A stretch of 64,000 nucleotides of DNA. Source: Streptomyces thinghirensis (GTDB lineage: Bacteria > Actinomycetota > Actinomycetia > Streptomycetales > Streptomycetaceae). Of the stretch, positions 51,016 to 61,237 are shown one piece after another; within the stretch, counting starts at the first letter, position 1; the number at the start of each line of letters is the position of its first letter. The stretch is from contig JAKFGP010000021.1 of NCBI GenBank assembly GCA_021502835.1, positions 1 through 64,000 on the forward strand. Reading direction: 5' to 3'. The notes beneath the pieces are model-generated. The model saw only the letters and a list, made by a program, of their open reading frames with translations, was not told where the DNA came from and made no database searches. A program made the position numbers and the translations under genes.

Positions 51016-52248
51016 CGCTGTCGTCCTCCTTCGTGTGCATGTCGCCGACGACGGCGCGAAGACGCGCCAGGAAACGGTGGGAGGTCTGGGGCAGGCAGAG
51101 CACGGCCGCGATCGCGAGGACGGGCCCAGGGCCAGCGACCAGAAGGCGAGTCGGTAGGACCACGTCGACCACATGGCCGAACAGGGTGGGCACCACGATC
51201 CCGGAGAGCTGCCCGCCGAAGAGGATGATGCCCGACGCGGCACCCGCCAGGTCGGGGGAAGACTGCGCAGGGGCACCGAGAAGCAGGGCATGGCACAGGC
51301 CGATCACCGCGCTGATGAGCGTGCCCACCACCACGAACCCGCCCAGCGAGGTGGTGAGCGGCAGTACGACCCAGCAGCACGGCGGCGGCGGACATGGCCG
51401 GGGCACGACGATGCGACGCGGCCGGCCCTCGAACCGGTCGGACAGCCGCCCGCCGACGACGGCGGCGACCGCCGCGCAGAGCGTCGGCCCCAGCGACTAC
51501 GAGCCCGGCGTCGCTGACGCGCAGACCGCGCTCCTCCATCAGGTAGGAGGCGCTCCAGCTGTTGAGGCCCAGACCACGGTGTCGTACGCGAAGAACATCA
51601 CCGCGAAACCCCAGATGACCGGGGACCGCAGCAGGGCGGAGGCGCCTTGCCGCCGGCCGGGCAGGACGGACCGGTCCGTTCCCGCCGGAAGCGGGGCGAG
51701 CATCCAGCGGCGGATCGCGACCACGACCACGAGGCCGAGTACGGAGACGGCGACGAACATCACGCGCCAGTCCCCAGTGCGCCAGCAGCAGCCCGCCCAG
51801 CACGGCGGCCAGCAGACCACCGACCGCGTTGGAACTCTGTACCCAGCCATTGGCCGTGAGCCGCTGCTCGCGGGACGCTGCGGCGGCTGAGCGCCTGAGG
51901 GCGGCCGCCGGGAACAGGCCCTGGGCCACACCGAAGAGGCAGCGGAAGACCAGCAGAGCGGCGAAGGACCAGGCGATCGCCGTGAGCCCGGTGAACAACG
52001 ACCACAGGGCGAGGCGCCAGGCACATCACCCGGACCCCGCCGAAGCGGCCGGCGATCAGCCCGCCGGGTATCTGCGTGAGCGCGTAGGTGACGAAAAACG
52101 CGGAGAGGATCATGCCCCTGCTCGCCGTGGGTGAGACCGAAGGTGTCTCCGATCGACGGCAGGGCCAGGTTGATGACCTGTCGGTCTATGTAGTCCACGG
52201 CCCAGGCGACGAAGAGCAGGACCGCGGTGGTTCGAGTGGTTCGGTGCA
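50988..52248 (-). CDS. MFS transporter (anion:cation symporter-like), frameshifted
   Basis: GTG 52248 after GGGAGGACACCC. VLLFVAWAVDYIDRQVINLA followed by LPSIGDTFGLTHGEQGMILS is typical of the ACS subfamily (importers of organic anions such as glucarate or tartrate). Then VTYALTQIPGGLIAGRFGG, NAVGGLLAAVLGGLLLAHWG, GFAVMFFAYDTVVWGLNSWS and AGAASGIILFGGQLSGIVVP. The open frame ends at 50988, overlapping the M20 start by 28 bp. Together they suggest import then deacylation of an amide-type substrate. Confidence 0.85.
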
Positions 52249-52393
52249 CGGGTGTCCTCCCGCTGGGCGGAGCCGACGCTTGGCGGAAACCCTGCACCGT
52301 CCGCCGTTCAGCGCCCCCGTATCGCAGGAATCCGGCACGCGTGCCCATTCACTGCCGGAAAACCGCCAAGTCCTGCCCGTCGGCACTGACAGG

Positions 52394-53512
52394 ATGAGAC
52401 GCGTGCACCCCACCGACACCGCCCACCGCCACCCGCCACGCCCGGGCCCACCGGCCTCGCCCACGACGACATCACGCGAACTCAGCTTGAGATCGGCCTG
52501 GAATGCTCGAGGCCCTACCAACTGAACCCCCGGGCGCCCTGGTCGCGGTTCGCCGCGGTCATCGGCATCGACGCGCCACCACACGCGGCCCGCCGATGGC
52601 GCCGTCTCTCCGAACAGCGGCGTGGCCTGGATCACGGCCTATCCCGCGCGGCACGCCTCGTGGTCGGCTACGTGGACCTCTCCTGCGAGGCGGCGGCGGT
52701 GGACTCCTGACCACCCGCCTGCGGTCCTGGGACCCGGTGTTCGGCCTCGAGCGCACCACGGGAGAACATCGGTTGTTCCTGGGTGTCGCCGCCCGTGACC
52801 TGCCACTCCCTCGACAGACTTCGTGACCCGGCAGCTGGGCGGCCTGGACACGGTGCTCCGTTCCGGTGCGGCTGAGTATCTGCACCGCCGCCGTCCACCG
52901 GGAGGGCAGCGGATGGCTGGCTGCACACGCTCAACGAGCGGCGCAGCGCGCGGATCTGCGCGGCGGTAGAGCCATGGCCGTACGGGCCGGGCACCGGTCC
53001 CTACGAGAGCGATCACCGGCTCCTGGTCGCCCTCGGCGCGGACGCGCGTCGTGGCCACGCCCGAACTGGCGCGTGAATGCGGACTCAGCGACACGACGGT
53101 ACGCGCCGACGGCTGCGGGCGGATGATCTGGGTGGCAGGGGTTTACTTCCGGTGCGACCTGGCCAGCGGCTGGCCGGCTGGCCTGCGTCATCGCGAACTT
53201 CCGGATCCGCAGCGCCGGGCCCCGGCGTGGAAGACCCGTCACGCAGTCGCTGGCCGGCCTGCCCGAGACCCGGCTGTGCGCGTCCGTCACGGGCCGCGAC
53301 AACCTGCTGCTGCCGGTGTGGCTCCATTCCCCCGGCGACTGCGCGCGCCTGGAGGAGCGGATACTGCGCCGCCAACCCGGCGGAACTGCGGATCGGCGAA
53401 CGCGGCATCACCACTCCACACCGCCAAACGCATGGGTCGGCTGCTGGACAGCCGCGACGGGCGGGGCGGCGCGCACGCAGCCGATCACAGCGTGGCGGCC
53501 TGTCCCGCCTGA
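52394..53512 (+). CDS. Lrp/AsnC-family regulator with two HTH-ligand modules, frameshifted
   Basis: Tandem architecture: module 1, LEIGLECSRPYQLNPRAPWS then FAAVIGIDAPPHAARRWRRL (HTH) and RSWDPVFGLERTTGEHRLFL (RAM domain). Module 2, DHRLLVALGADARVVATPEL, ARECGLSDTTVRA (HTH), FRCDLASGWPAGL and LAGLPETRLCASVTGRDNLL followed by LPVWLHSPGD (RAM domain). Start ATG 52394; end near TGA 53510-53512. Divergent from the MFS-M20-secreted operon across 145 bp, so probably its regulator. Confidence 0.8.
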
Positions 53513-53765
53513 GCAGTCGATCCGGCAGCGAACACCCACGAGGCAGCAGGGCGGGTCACGACTTGACCGCGACACCGCACGCGGAGACGTCCGGCCGTGT
53601 CCCTCCGCCGGCCTGGTCGGCGGCCGGGCGCCAGGTGGCCGCGGACACTACCCCCGGCTCCGACTGACTTCGTCCAGGGAGATTCATGGGGATACTTCAC
53701 ACGGTCGGTCGTTGGCATAAGCACGGCCGGTGAGGCCGCCGGCCTTCGGGGCCGCCGGTCGGGAT

Positions 53766-54486
53766 TCACTGCGGAGGCGGATTGGGCGCGGTGTGGTCCA
53801 GCAGCATCTCCAGAGCGGTCGGGTAGGCGCTGTGCGGCATCCGCCGGGTCAGGGAGCCGGGCGGTGGCGGCGATGTGGGGGATGTGACGTCGCCGGCAGC
53901 CTTGCGTAGGTGGTGCCCCATCTCCTCGACGTCGGCCGTGCGGGTCTCCTCCGCCAGGGCAGAGCGCCAACGTCGAGAGTCGGCGGCGAAGGCCAGGCTC
54001 TGGTCGATGAAAGGCGTGGTGTCCCGACGCGGACGGCGGTCTCGTCCGGAAGGCCGACCGCGCCGCGCAGGATGCCGAGGATCGCCTCGATCACCGCGAT
54101 CTCCGCGGGCGCGGTGACCCGGCTCGCGGTGAGCACGGCGGCCTGCGGATGAGCGAGGTAGGCCGAAGTGGATGGCGGCGGGCACGCAGATCCGGCCGCC
54201 GGTGACCGGTCGTCGTCCCATCCGCCAGGGCCCGGCCCATCAACTCGTCCCACGATGGCCAGGATCAGATCGTCCCATGCCCGCGAAGTACCGGTACAGG
54301 GTGCTCCCGGGTCCGCTCCCAGCGCGGGGCCCAGGCGCCGGGCGGTCAGTCCGGTGCTGCCGTGCTCCACCCAGCAGCCGCGGCGCCGTGTGTGCACGAT
54401 GGAATTAATCTCGGTCAGCACCGTGCCCCTGCCGGGTCGGCCGCCGCCTGCGGCGCGCCTCTTCCCGTACCCACCTGCTTAGCCAT
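53766..54486 (-). CDS. TetR/AcrR-family regulator, frameshifted
   Basis: ATG 54486 after GGAGGTGCG: MAKQVGTGRG, then after an indel GTVLTEINSIVHT, EHGSTGLTARRLGPALGA (HTH) and WDDLILAIV. The ligand domain: YLAHPQAAVLTASRVTAPAE, IAVIEAILGILRG, FIDQSLAFAA. Ends ALEMLLDHTAPNPPPQ. At least five frame changes. No adjacent divergent target except the 407-bp gap and the IS110 element. Confidence 0.8.
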
Positions 54487-54893
54487 CGCACCTCCTCCCC
54501 TAGCACCACCGCGACCGGGTGGCTCTCGTACACCACGCGTTTGCCGATCCTTATGCCAACGCGGTTGACCTTATCCCTCGCCGTCCCGTTCCATCAGCGG
54601 CACTTTTTCCGGGGAGGCACTCGCCCGTTATCTTCTTCGCGGTCCTGCAAAGAGGGCCGCTGGCCCCTCCAGGCCCGGCATGACTGTTACTTGCCCCCTG
54701 TCGAAGGGATGACCTGGGGGTGGTGTCACCGGGCCCCAAGGGTGCTCGTGGGAGACGCTGATCAGAAGGTGTTACCACGCGCCTGGCCGGGGCACAATGC
54801 CCCAGCTGCTCGGGGCGGCAGGTCTGCATAACGTGGCTACGCGAGGACGGCTCCGAGCCTCGGGGCCGGCCACGTCACACCTGTGGGGGCACG
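54487..54893. other. Gap between TetR gene and IS110 element
   Basis: Holds the TetR promoter and the unresolved left end of the IS110 element. A short hairpin GGGGC-ACAAT-GCCCC lies near 54789-54803. Less GC-rich around 54540-54640 than the rest. No gene supported. Confidence 0.45.
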
Positions 54894-56160
54894 GTGGTGA
54901 TCGGCATCGACGGGGTGGGCGTCTTCCTGGGCTTGGACGTCGGCAAGCAGACCCATCATGGACACGGACTGACTCCAGCCGGGAGGACGGGTGCTTCGAT
55001 AAGCCGCTGCCGAACAGCGAACCGAAGCTCGGGCGGTCGCTTCGACCAGAGCCAGAAGGCCGTTCGGCGCAATCCTGGTGGTCGTGGACCAGCCCGCCTC
55101 CATCGGCACACCGGCCGCTGTCCATCCCCGGATCGCCAGACTGTCCAGGTCGCCCTTCCCTGCCAGGCCTGGCGACGCTTGGGGATCATAGACGGACCTC
55201 CACCCGGGCGGAAGCCAAGGACCAAACGCAGAAGGACGCCGCCGTCATCGCTTGGACCTGCCGCCCGCACCATGCCCCGCCCTCGCACGCTCAGACCCTT
55301 ACCGACGAAGTCACCGCCGAGGCTGAGGCATGCTCGTCGGCTTCGACCAGGACTTTAAGCCAGAGGCGGAGGCCAGCCGCACCTCCAACCGCATGGCCGG
55401 CCTACTCCCAGTTCCACCCCGGCCTCAGGACGCGTCCAAGGCCCGCGCCTGGACCACGCAGCCATCACCTGGCTCCTCGAGGCGATGCAGGATCCTGCAG
55501 GCACTCTCGCCAAGGCAGGCCGCCGCAGGCTAGTCGAAGGTCATCGCCTGAGGGCACCGCGCATGGCCGAGCGGCTGGTCAGAGACATCTTCACCGCGCT
55601 GGTGAGCAGGCCGTAAATAGTCCTACGGCACCGGCACCCTCGACGTTGATCCTGTGCCGTCGCTGGCAGAGTCTCTGAGCCGCCCGTTCCCACAGAACAA
55701 CGCCGGGCCTGGGGCCAGAATCGAGGCCCTGCTGGGCTCACCCTTCTTTCCCAGGTCCCGACCTCGATGCCCGGCATCGGCGTCAGGACCGCGCAGTCCT
55801 CCTGTCCACCGTCGGCGACGGCAGCTCCCTTTCCCACCGCCGCCCACCTGGCCTCATACGCCGGCCCCGCCCCGACAGCCCGGCGGTCCGAACCTCGATC
55901 CACGGCGAACACGCCCCCAGAGGCGGCAACCGCCAGCTCAAACGGGCGACGTCTCCTGTCCGCGTTCGCCGCCCTGCATGATCCCGCCTCCCGGACCTAC
56001 TACGACCGCTGCCGAACCCGCGGGAAGACCCACACCCAGGCACTTCTCCGCCTCGCCCGCCAGCGGATCAGCGTGCTGTTCGCGATGCTCCGCGACGGAA
56101 CCTTCTACGAAGCCAGAACCCACGCCTCGCTTGACGAACGACATAGAGGCACCCCCGCAA
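54880..56160 (+). mobile_element. IS110-family insertion sequence (boundaries approximate)
   Basis: Defined by its transposase. IS110 elements lack conventional inverted repeats and usually carry a non-coding segment that encodes a guide (bridge) RNA, so the edges cannot be set from one copy. The right boundary must lie between the last transposase codons (about 56130-56160) and the ATG at 56181. Confidence 0.65.
54894..56160 (+). CDS. IS110/IS116/IS902-family transposase, frameshifted
   Basis: DEDD-type recombinase. From GTG 54894: GVGVFLGLDVGKQTHHGHGL (RuvC-like first Asp). Across frames: FDKPLPNSEPKL, ILVVVDQPASIG, KDAAVIA, then MLVGFDQDFKPEAEASRTSN. C-terminal Tnp_20 domain: MPGIGVRT (about 55767), AAHLASYAGPAPTARRS (about 55840), SAFAALHDPASRTYYDRC and KTHTQALLRLARQRISVLFA, ending near DERHRGTP. 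Roughly ten frame changes. Confidence 0.82.
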
Positions 56161-56180
56161 GGAGCACGAAGGTGCCCGAC

Positions 56181-57539
56181 ATGCGTGTACTTCTCGTCGG
56201 CGCCGGGCGGTGTCGGCACCGCCGTCACCCGGATCGCTGCCCGCAGGAAGTTCCTGACCCACATGGTCGTCGGCCGACTACGACCTCACCCGTGCCGAGG
56301 CCGCCGTCGCCGGGCTGCTGGGGGAGCAGGGCGACCGGTTCGACTGCACAGCGGCTGGACGCCTCGGACGGTGGGGCCGTGCGCCGGATGCTCGCCGAGT
56401 ACCACTGCGACGTCCCGCTCAACGCGACCGACCCGCGCTTCGTGATGCCCCTGTTCAAGCGGCGCTCGCCGCGGGCGCCCACTACCTGGACATGGCGATA
56501 ATCACTGTCCGCCCCGCACGCCGACCGCCCCACGAGGAGTGCGGTGTGAAGCTCGGCGACGAGCAGTTCGGCCTGGCGGGCCGCTGGGAGGGGTCCGGGC
56601 GGCTGGCCCTGGTCGGCATGGGTGTGGAGCCCGGCCTGTCCGGACGTCTTCGCCCGGTACGCCGCCGACGAACTCTTCGACGACATCGAGGAGATCGGCG
56701 TGCGTGACGGCGCCGACCTCACCGTGGAGGGCCACGACTTGGCGCCGTCGTTCAGTATCTGGACGACGATCGAGGATGCCTCAATCCGCCGGTGGTCTTC
56801 GAGAAGGACCGCGGCTGGTTCACCACCGCTCCTTCAGCGAGCCGGAGACCTTCGATTTCCCCGGGGCATCGACCGGTGGAATGCGTGAACGTCGAGCACG
56901 AGGAGGTGCTCCTGATCCCCCGCTGGGTCGACGCGCGCCGAGTGACGTTCAAGTACGGCCTCGGTGAGGACTTCTATCACCAAGCTGCGCACCCTGCACG
57001 AGCTCGGCCTCGACTCCACCGCCAAGGTGACGGTGCCCGGCGCGAACGGGCCGATCGCCGTCTCCCCCCGCCGACGTGGTGGCCGCCTGCTGCCTGCCCG
57101 ACCCGGCGACCCTGGGCGTCCGGATGACCGGCAAGACCTGCGCCGGCACCTGGGTCGAGGGGCACCAGGGACGGGAAGGAGCGCGAGGTGTACCTGTATA
57201 CCACGTGGTCGACAACGAGTGGTCGATGCGTGAGTACGGTTCACGGGCCGTCGTCTGGCAGACCGCGATCAACCCGGTCGTCGCCCTCCGAACTCCTCGC
57301 CACTGGAGCCTGGGAGGGCAGGGGTCCTCGGTCCCGAGGCCTTCCCTGCCCGGCCCTTCCTCGACCTGCTCATCGAGTACGGGTCCCCCTGGGGCCTGCG
57401 CGAGGAGGGCGGCGGCCTGGCCGGTCACGTCGCCTCCACGGGGGAGCCATCCAGCCCCCGGGGCCGGCTGCCCGTCACCGTCCCCCGCACCGACGGCACA
57501 GGCGCCCTGGGCCCCTACGGGCACGGCCACACCCATTGA
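56181..57539 (+). CDS. Saccharopine dehydrogenase / lysine-6-dehydrogenase-like oxidoreductase, frameshifted
   Basis: NAD(P)-dependent enzyme. ATG 56181: MRVLLVGAGxVGTAVTRIAA (Rossmann), RRKFLTHMVVADYDLTRAEA, QRLDASDGGAVRRMLAEYHC, NATDPRFVMPLFKAALAAGA, HYLDMA. Then GRWEGSGRLALVGMGVEPGL, FARYAADELFDDIEEIGVRD, EVLLIPRWVDARRVTFKYGL, KTCAGTWVEG and DNEWSMREYGS. Ends YGHGHTH at TGA 57537-57539. The N-terminal fold and WECVNVEHEEV-type region match Streptomyces saccharopine dehydrogenase family proteins. An IS110 copy lies at most about 50 bp upstream, likely separating it from its promoter. Confidence 0.85.
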
Positions 57540-57614
57540 AGCGGGCTCCGGCGTCCCCGCCCCGGAGACTGGCGGTCACGCGGTGCCGCCCGTGGGGTGG
57601 TGCCGGCCCGGACC

Positions 57615-60024
57615 GTAAGGGCAGGGTCCACTTCTGGTTGGGCCCGGTGTGGCGGAGTCCACAGGTGGGACCCGGGGTGCCGTCGTTCCAGGTGCCGCCG
57701 GAGGCGTCGGGAGCACTTGTCCGACTGCGGGTTGCGCACCGTGCTATCGGCCTGGGGGCAGCCGGGTCTTGCCCCGCTGCCGTTGCAGAGTCCTAGCTGG
57801 ATCCTCGATTGCCGTCGGCAGTGCCGCCGCCCGACACGTCAGCACTTGCCCAGGGCGCGTACGGTTCCGTCGCCGGGCGGCGTCCACTGCTGGGCGCCGG
57901 TGCCGTCGCAGGTCCACACCTGGACCTCGGTGCCGTCGGCGGTCTGGGGTTGTCGACGTCGAGGCACTTGCCGTTGACGCCCTTCCTCACCCGTTCCGGA
58001 TGCTCCGCCCGGCAGCTTGAGCGTGTACCGGGCTTCGGTGCTCCCAGCGCTTCGCCGTCGGCCGAGCTGAAGGGACGGGGCGAGCAGACGTGGACCACGC
58101 GGTCGGCCTTCAGGCCAGGGCGGCGAGGTGACGGTCTTGCGGTCGGCAGACAGTGGCCGACTGCGCGGTGATGTCTCCTCGTCGACCTTGGGGCCGCCGT
58201 AGTCGGCCGGATCGGCACCGTACCGCCACTGGCGATCCTGCTTGGCGTTGGCGGCCAGTTCGTTCACCGTGTCGGTCGACGAAATTGGTGTACTCCAGCT
58301 CGAGCCGCGGTACGGCGCGCATGGCACGCGGATGTCGAAGGCGCCGGTGCGTTGAGTCCCTTCTGCAGGCCGTGGGTGAGCTTGCCCTCCTGGCCCAGTT
58401 GCCGCCCGCTTGCAGACCACCCGCGTGAGCGCCCGTCCGAGTCCGACGCTGATCCGGGTGACGCCGGCCTCCAGCCCCCTGGGTGAGACGAACCGCCCTG
58501 GTACTCGCCACCGACCTTCTCCAAATACCCCGCGCTGGATCCGCCGTAAGGCAGGTCACGTCGCGGAGCGGCATCTGGCCGGCGAAGGGTCCGATCCTTC
58601 AACTGCAACGGCGTACTCGGCGGAGTTGGCGATCTCGTTCTGCTGCGGCAGCCACAGCACCGGCTTGGTCACCGGCTGGGAGTCGAGGGCCCGTCCGGGT
58701 TGGTGTAGTGGTTGAAGAAGCGGTCCTGCTTGACGTGCACGGAAGGCTTGGACGAGGGCAGCCCAGCCGCCCTTAGGTTGTCGGTAGACGAAGAGGTCGC
58801 CCTCGGGCCCTTAGCCGATGCCGTTCGGGGTGCGCAGTCCGCCGGCGACGTAGGAGACCTCGCCCGTGGCCTTGTTCACCTTGCTGGTGGTACCGCGGTC
58901 CTCGGCGGGCTACAGGGTCCGTGGTGGCGCCGCCGTAGTTGATGGAGACCGACAGGTTCAGATAGAAGAACCCGTCCTGGTACAGCAGGCGACGGCGAAC
59001 TCGTGGAAGTTGCCGCCGAACGGCCAGGTTGCCACCGCGCCGGTACTGGTCGGTGACCTCGTCGCCGTCGGTGTCGTTCAGGTCGGTCAGTTCGTGCTTC
59101 TGCGAGACGTAGAGCTTGCCGTCGACGTGCTTGATGCCCATCGGCTCTTTCAAACCGGAGGCGACCTTCTTAGCCGTCACGCGTCCGGCCCGGTGGCGCC
59201 GGTGACGTTGCTCAGCAGGTAGACCTCGCCCGCGTGCTGTTGCTGCCGCCCCAGGTGGCGACGGCCAGACGGCCCGTCCGGGAGCTGAGTCCGTCGCGGA
59301 GACCTGCGGTTCGAACCACGTCCGGCCGGAGGTTGGTGAGGGTGTAGTTCGAATTGGACACCGGTGAGCGGCAGGCCGTCTCCCGCGTGAGTCCGTACCT
59401 CCCTCGCACTCCTTGCGGCCGGGCGCCGTCACGCGTACGACGTCGGCGTGGTGCTGAGCACCGAGTTCGGCACGACTACTGTAAACCCGGGGCGCCCGGC
59501 GGACGCCAGGCCAGGGTGAGCTGCTGACCGCCGTCGCAGCTCGAAGTGCTCGATGCGCGAGGAGTATGTAGCTTGACCGTCGGGGTCGACCGTCGCGTCC
59601 TTGGGCTCCCGGTCGTGCAGGCCGTCGTGGTTGACGACCAGTTGGTCATCGATCAGAGACGGGAGCCGCCGTCGCGCTGGTGACCCGGAAGGTTTGGCGC
59701 GCCCGCCTGGGCGGCGTCCAGGTTGCCGAGGACGTGGGTGACGAAGTTGGTCTCCAGACCGAAGTCCTCGGCCGAGGACCAGTCGACCACGGGGCATCAG
59801 CTTGTCGACGTTCGGGGTCTAGCCCGCTTTCCAGCTCGGATCTCGCTCAACGCAAGGGCTTGCACGTCGAAGAGGGCGCAGCGTGACGCCCTGTTCCTGC
59901 GGGGAGATCCGCGCGGCCGGGGTGCCCGCGGAGACGGGGACGACGACAGGCCGACGGTCAGTGGGAAGCGATGAGCGTTCCGGCCAGGCGTCTGCCGAGC
60001 CGGCGGGGTACAGCCGTGGATCAC
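57615..60024 (-). CDS. Secreted PA14 / glucose-sorbosone-dehydrogenase-like protein with ricin B lectin domain, heavily frameshifted
   Basis: About 800 aa. Start near GTG 60024; signal peptide RRLAGTLIAS..VPVSAGTPAA across two frames. PA14-like module: VDWSSAEDFGLETNFVTHVL, GSRLLIDDQLVVNHDGLHDR, QLTLAWRPPGAPGFTV. Beta-propeller: VTAKKVASGLKEPMGIKHVD, GKLYVSQKHELTDLNDTDGD, LYQDGFFYLNLSVSINYGGA, GGLRTPNGIG and VTYGGIQRGYLEKVGGEYQG. The C-terminal trefoil: VNGKCLDVDNPQTADGTEVQ, VWTCDGTGAQQWTPPGDGTV, RNPQSDKC, GPNQKWTLP. The end near 57615 is approximate. Probably acts on or binds extracellular polysaccharide. Confidence 0.78.
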
Positions 60025-60312
60025 GTGACCTCTCGACGGTCCCTCGGCACGAGGAACTCGATCGGGTAAGCGAGATCCACCGCTGCGGGGCGCGCCGTCG
60101 TCCCGGATACGGAGGGGGCGTACGCGTGGGCCATGGGGCGCTCCAGCGTCCCAGCGGACTACAGTAGGGACTTCTTGCCAGGGCCGTCCATGCTTTGTCA
60201 CGGAGTGAGGAGAAGTAAGTCGTTCGGATGTGAGTGTTCCTGGCGAAGGGCCAGGAACATCCACCACCTGCCTCCTCACCCCGAGGGCGCCGGTTCCGGC
60301 GGTCACGCTGAC

Positions 60313-61036
60313 TCAGATGCCGCGAGGTGGGAGCCGAACAGTACGGTGACGGGTCGAAGGCCACGTGGGTGTGGTCGTTGTGGCCGGGGTAGCCCGGGCC
60401 GAGGATCTCCGAGAAGCCGTGGGCCCTGGACTGCTGGGCGAGCCGGCACAGGGCTCGGCGAGCCGACGAGGTCGGCGGCGTCGCCGTACAGATGACGGCT
60501 GGTGGCGATCCGCCGACCGCGTTGTTGCAGGCGCGGGAGCGGAAGCCGCTGGAGATGTTGATCGGCACGTCACCGAGGCGTGCCGCATCGCCTCCAGTCT
60601 GCCACATGGTCTTGAGCGCGTTCGACTTGGCGGTGGCCGCGGAGACCGCGCCGCCGGACCAGTCGGAGTTGCACTTGTTGAGCTCGGCGTAGCTGAAGTG
60701 GACGGGCGTGCAGTCCGGCGTCCTGGAGGCGTAGATCTCGCTGAAGGTAGCGGGTCCGGCGACACCGTCCGCGCTCAGTCCGTACGCGGCCTGGAACTTT
60801 TGACGGCGGCGGCGGTCCGTGCGCCGTACTGGCCCGTCGTAGGAGAGCCGCTCGCCGGAGGTCACCCAGCCGGCGACCCGGATCTGCAGCTGGGTCACGT
60901 CGCCGCCGGAGGACCCCTGGGAGAGGGTGCGGTTCCAGGTGTAGCAGGAGTCGGCGTGTGCGGCACCGGCGGTGGCGCCGACCCCGACCACCGCACCAGC
61001 CATGAGCATGACAAGCGAGAGAAGCAGACGTGACAC
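60313..61036 (-). CDS. Secreted peptidoglycan-binding M15 peptidase (D,D-carboxypeptidase), frameshifted
   Basis: GTG 61036: signal SRLLLSLVMLMAGAVVGVGA with ATAGAAHADSCYTWNRTL; PG_binding_1 domain SQGSSGGDVTQLQIRVAGWV and KKFQAAYGLSADGVAGPATF. Peptidase M15 domain: HFSYAELNKCNSDWSGGAVS, PINISSGFRSRACNNAVGGS, zinc motif SRHLYGDAADL (across a frame change near 60480) and GYPGHNDHTHVAFDPSPYCS (HxH). Stop 60313-60315. A Streptomyces DD-carboxypeptidase-type enzyme of about 241 aa. Confidence 0.85.
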
Positions 61037-61237
61037 GTCTGGAACATCCCGGCCTCCCGACCGTGAATCGATAACATCCGACGCCTCAGCGTGCGGCAAC
61101 GGGCTACGCGCGTCAATGGCGCCCTGGGCAGGGCGAGTCGCCCTGCGCGTCGGTGCGTCCCCTCGCGACGTCCGCCTGGAGACAGCCGTCGACCTCACGG
61201 CGGAGACGGGTGCTGGTTGCACCTCGTCCTGGCGTCG

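Noticed and set aside
59305..59325. GGTTCGAACC as a possible tRNA T-loop
   Set aside because: No acceptor or anticodon arms around it; it lies inside the propeller-protein coding sequence (GFEPQVSATD).
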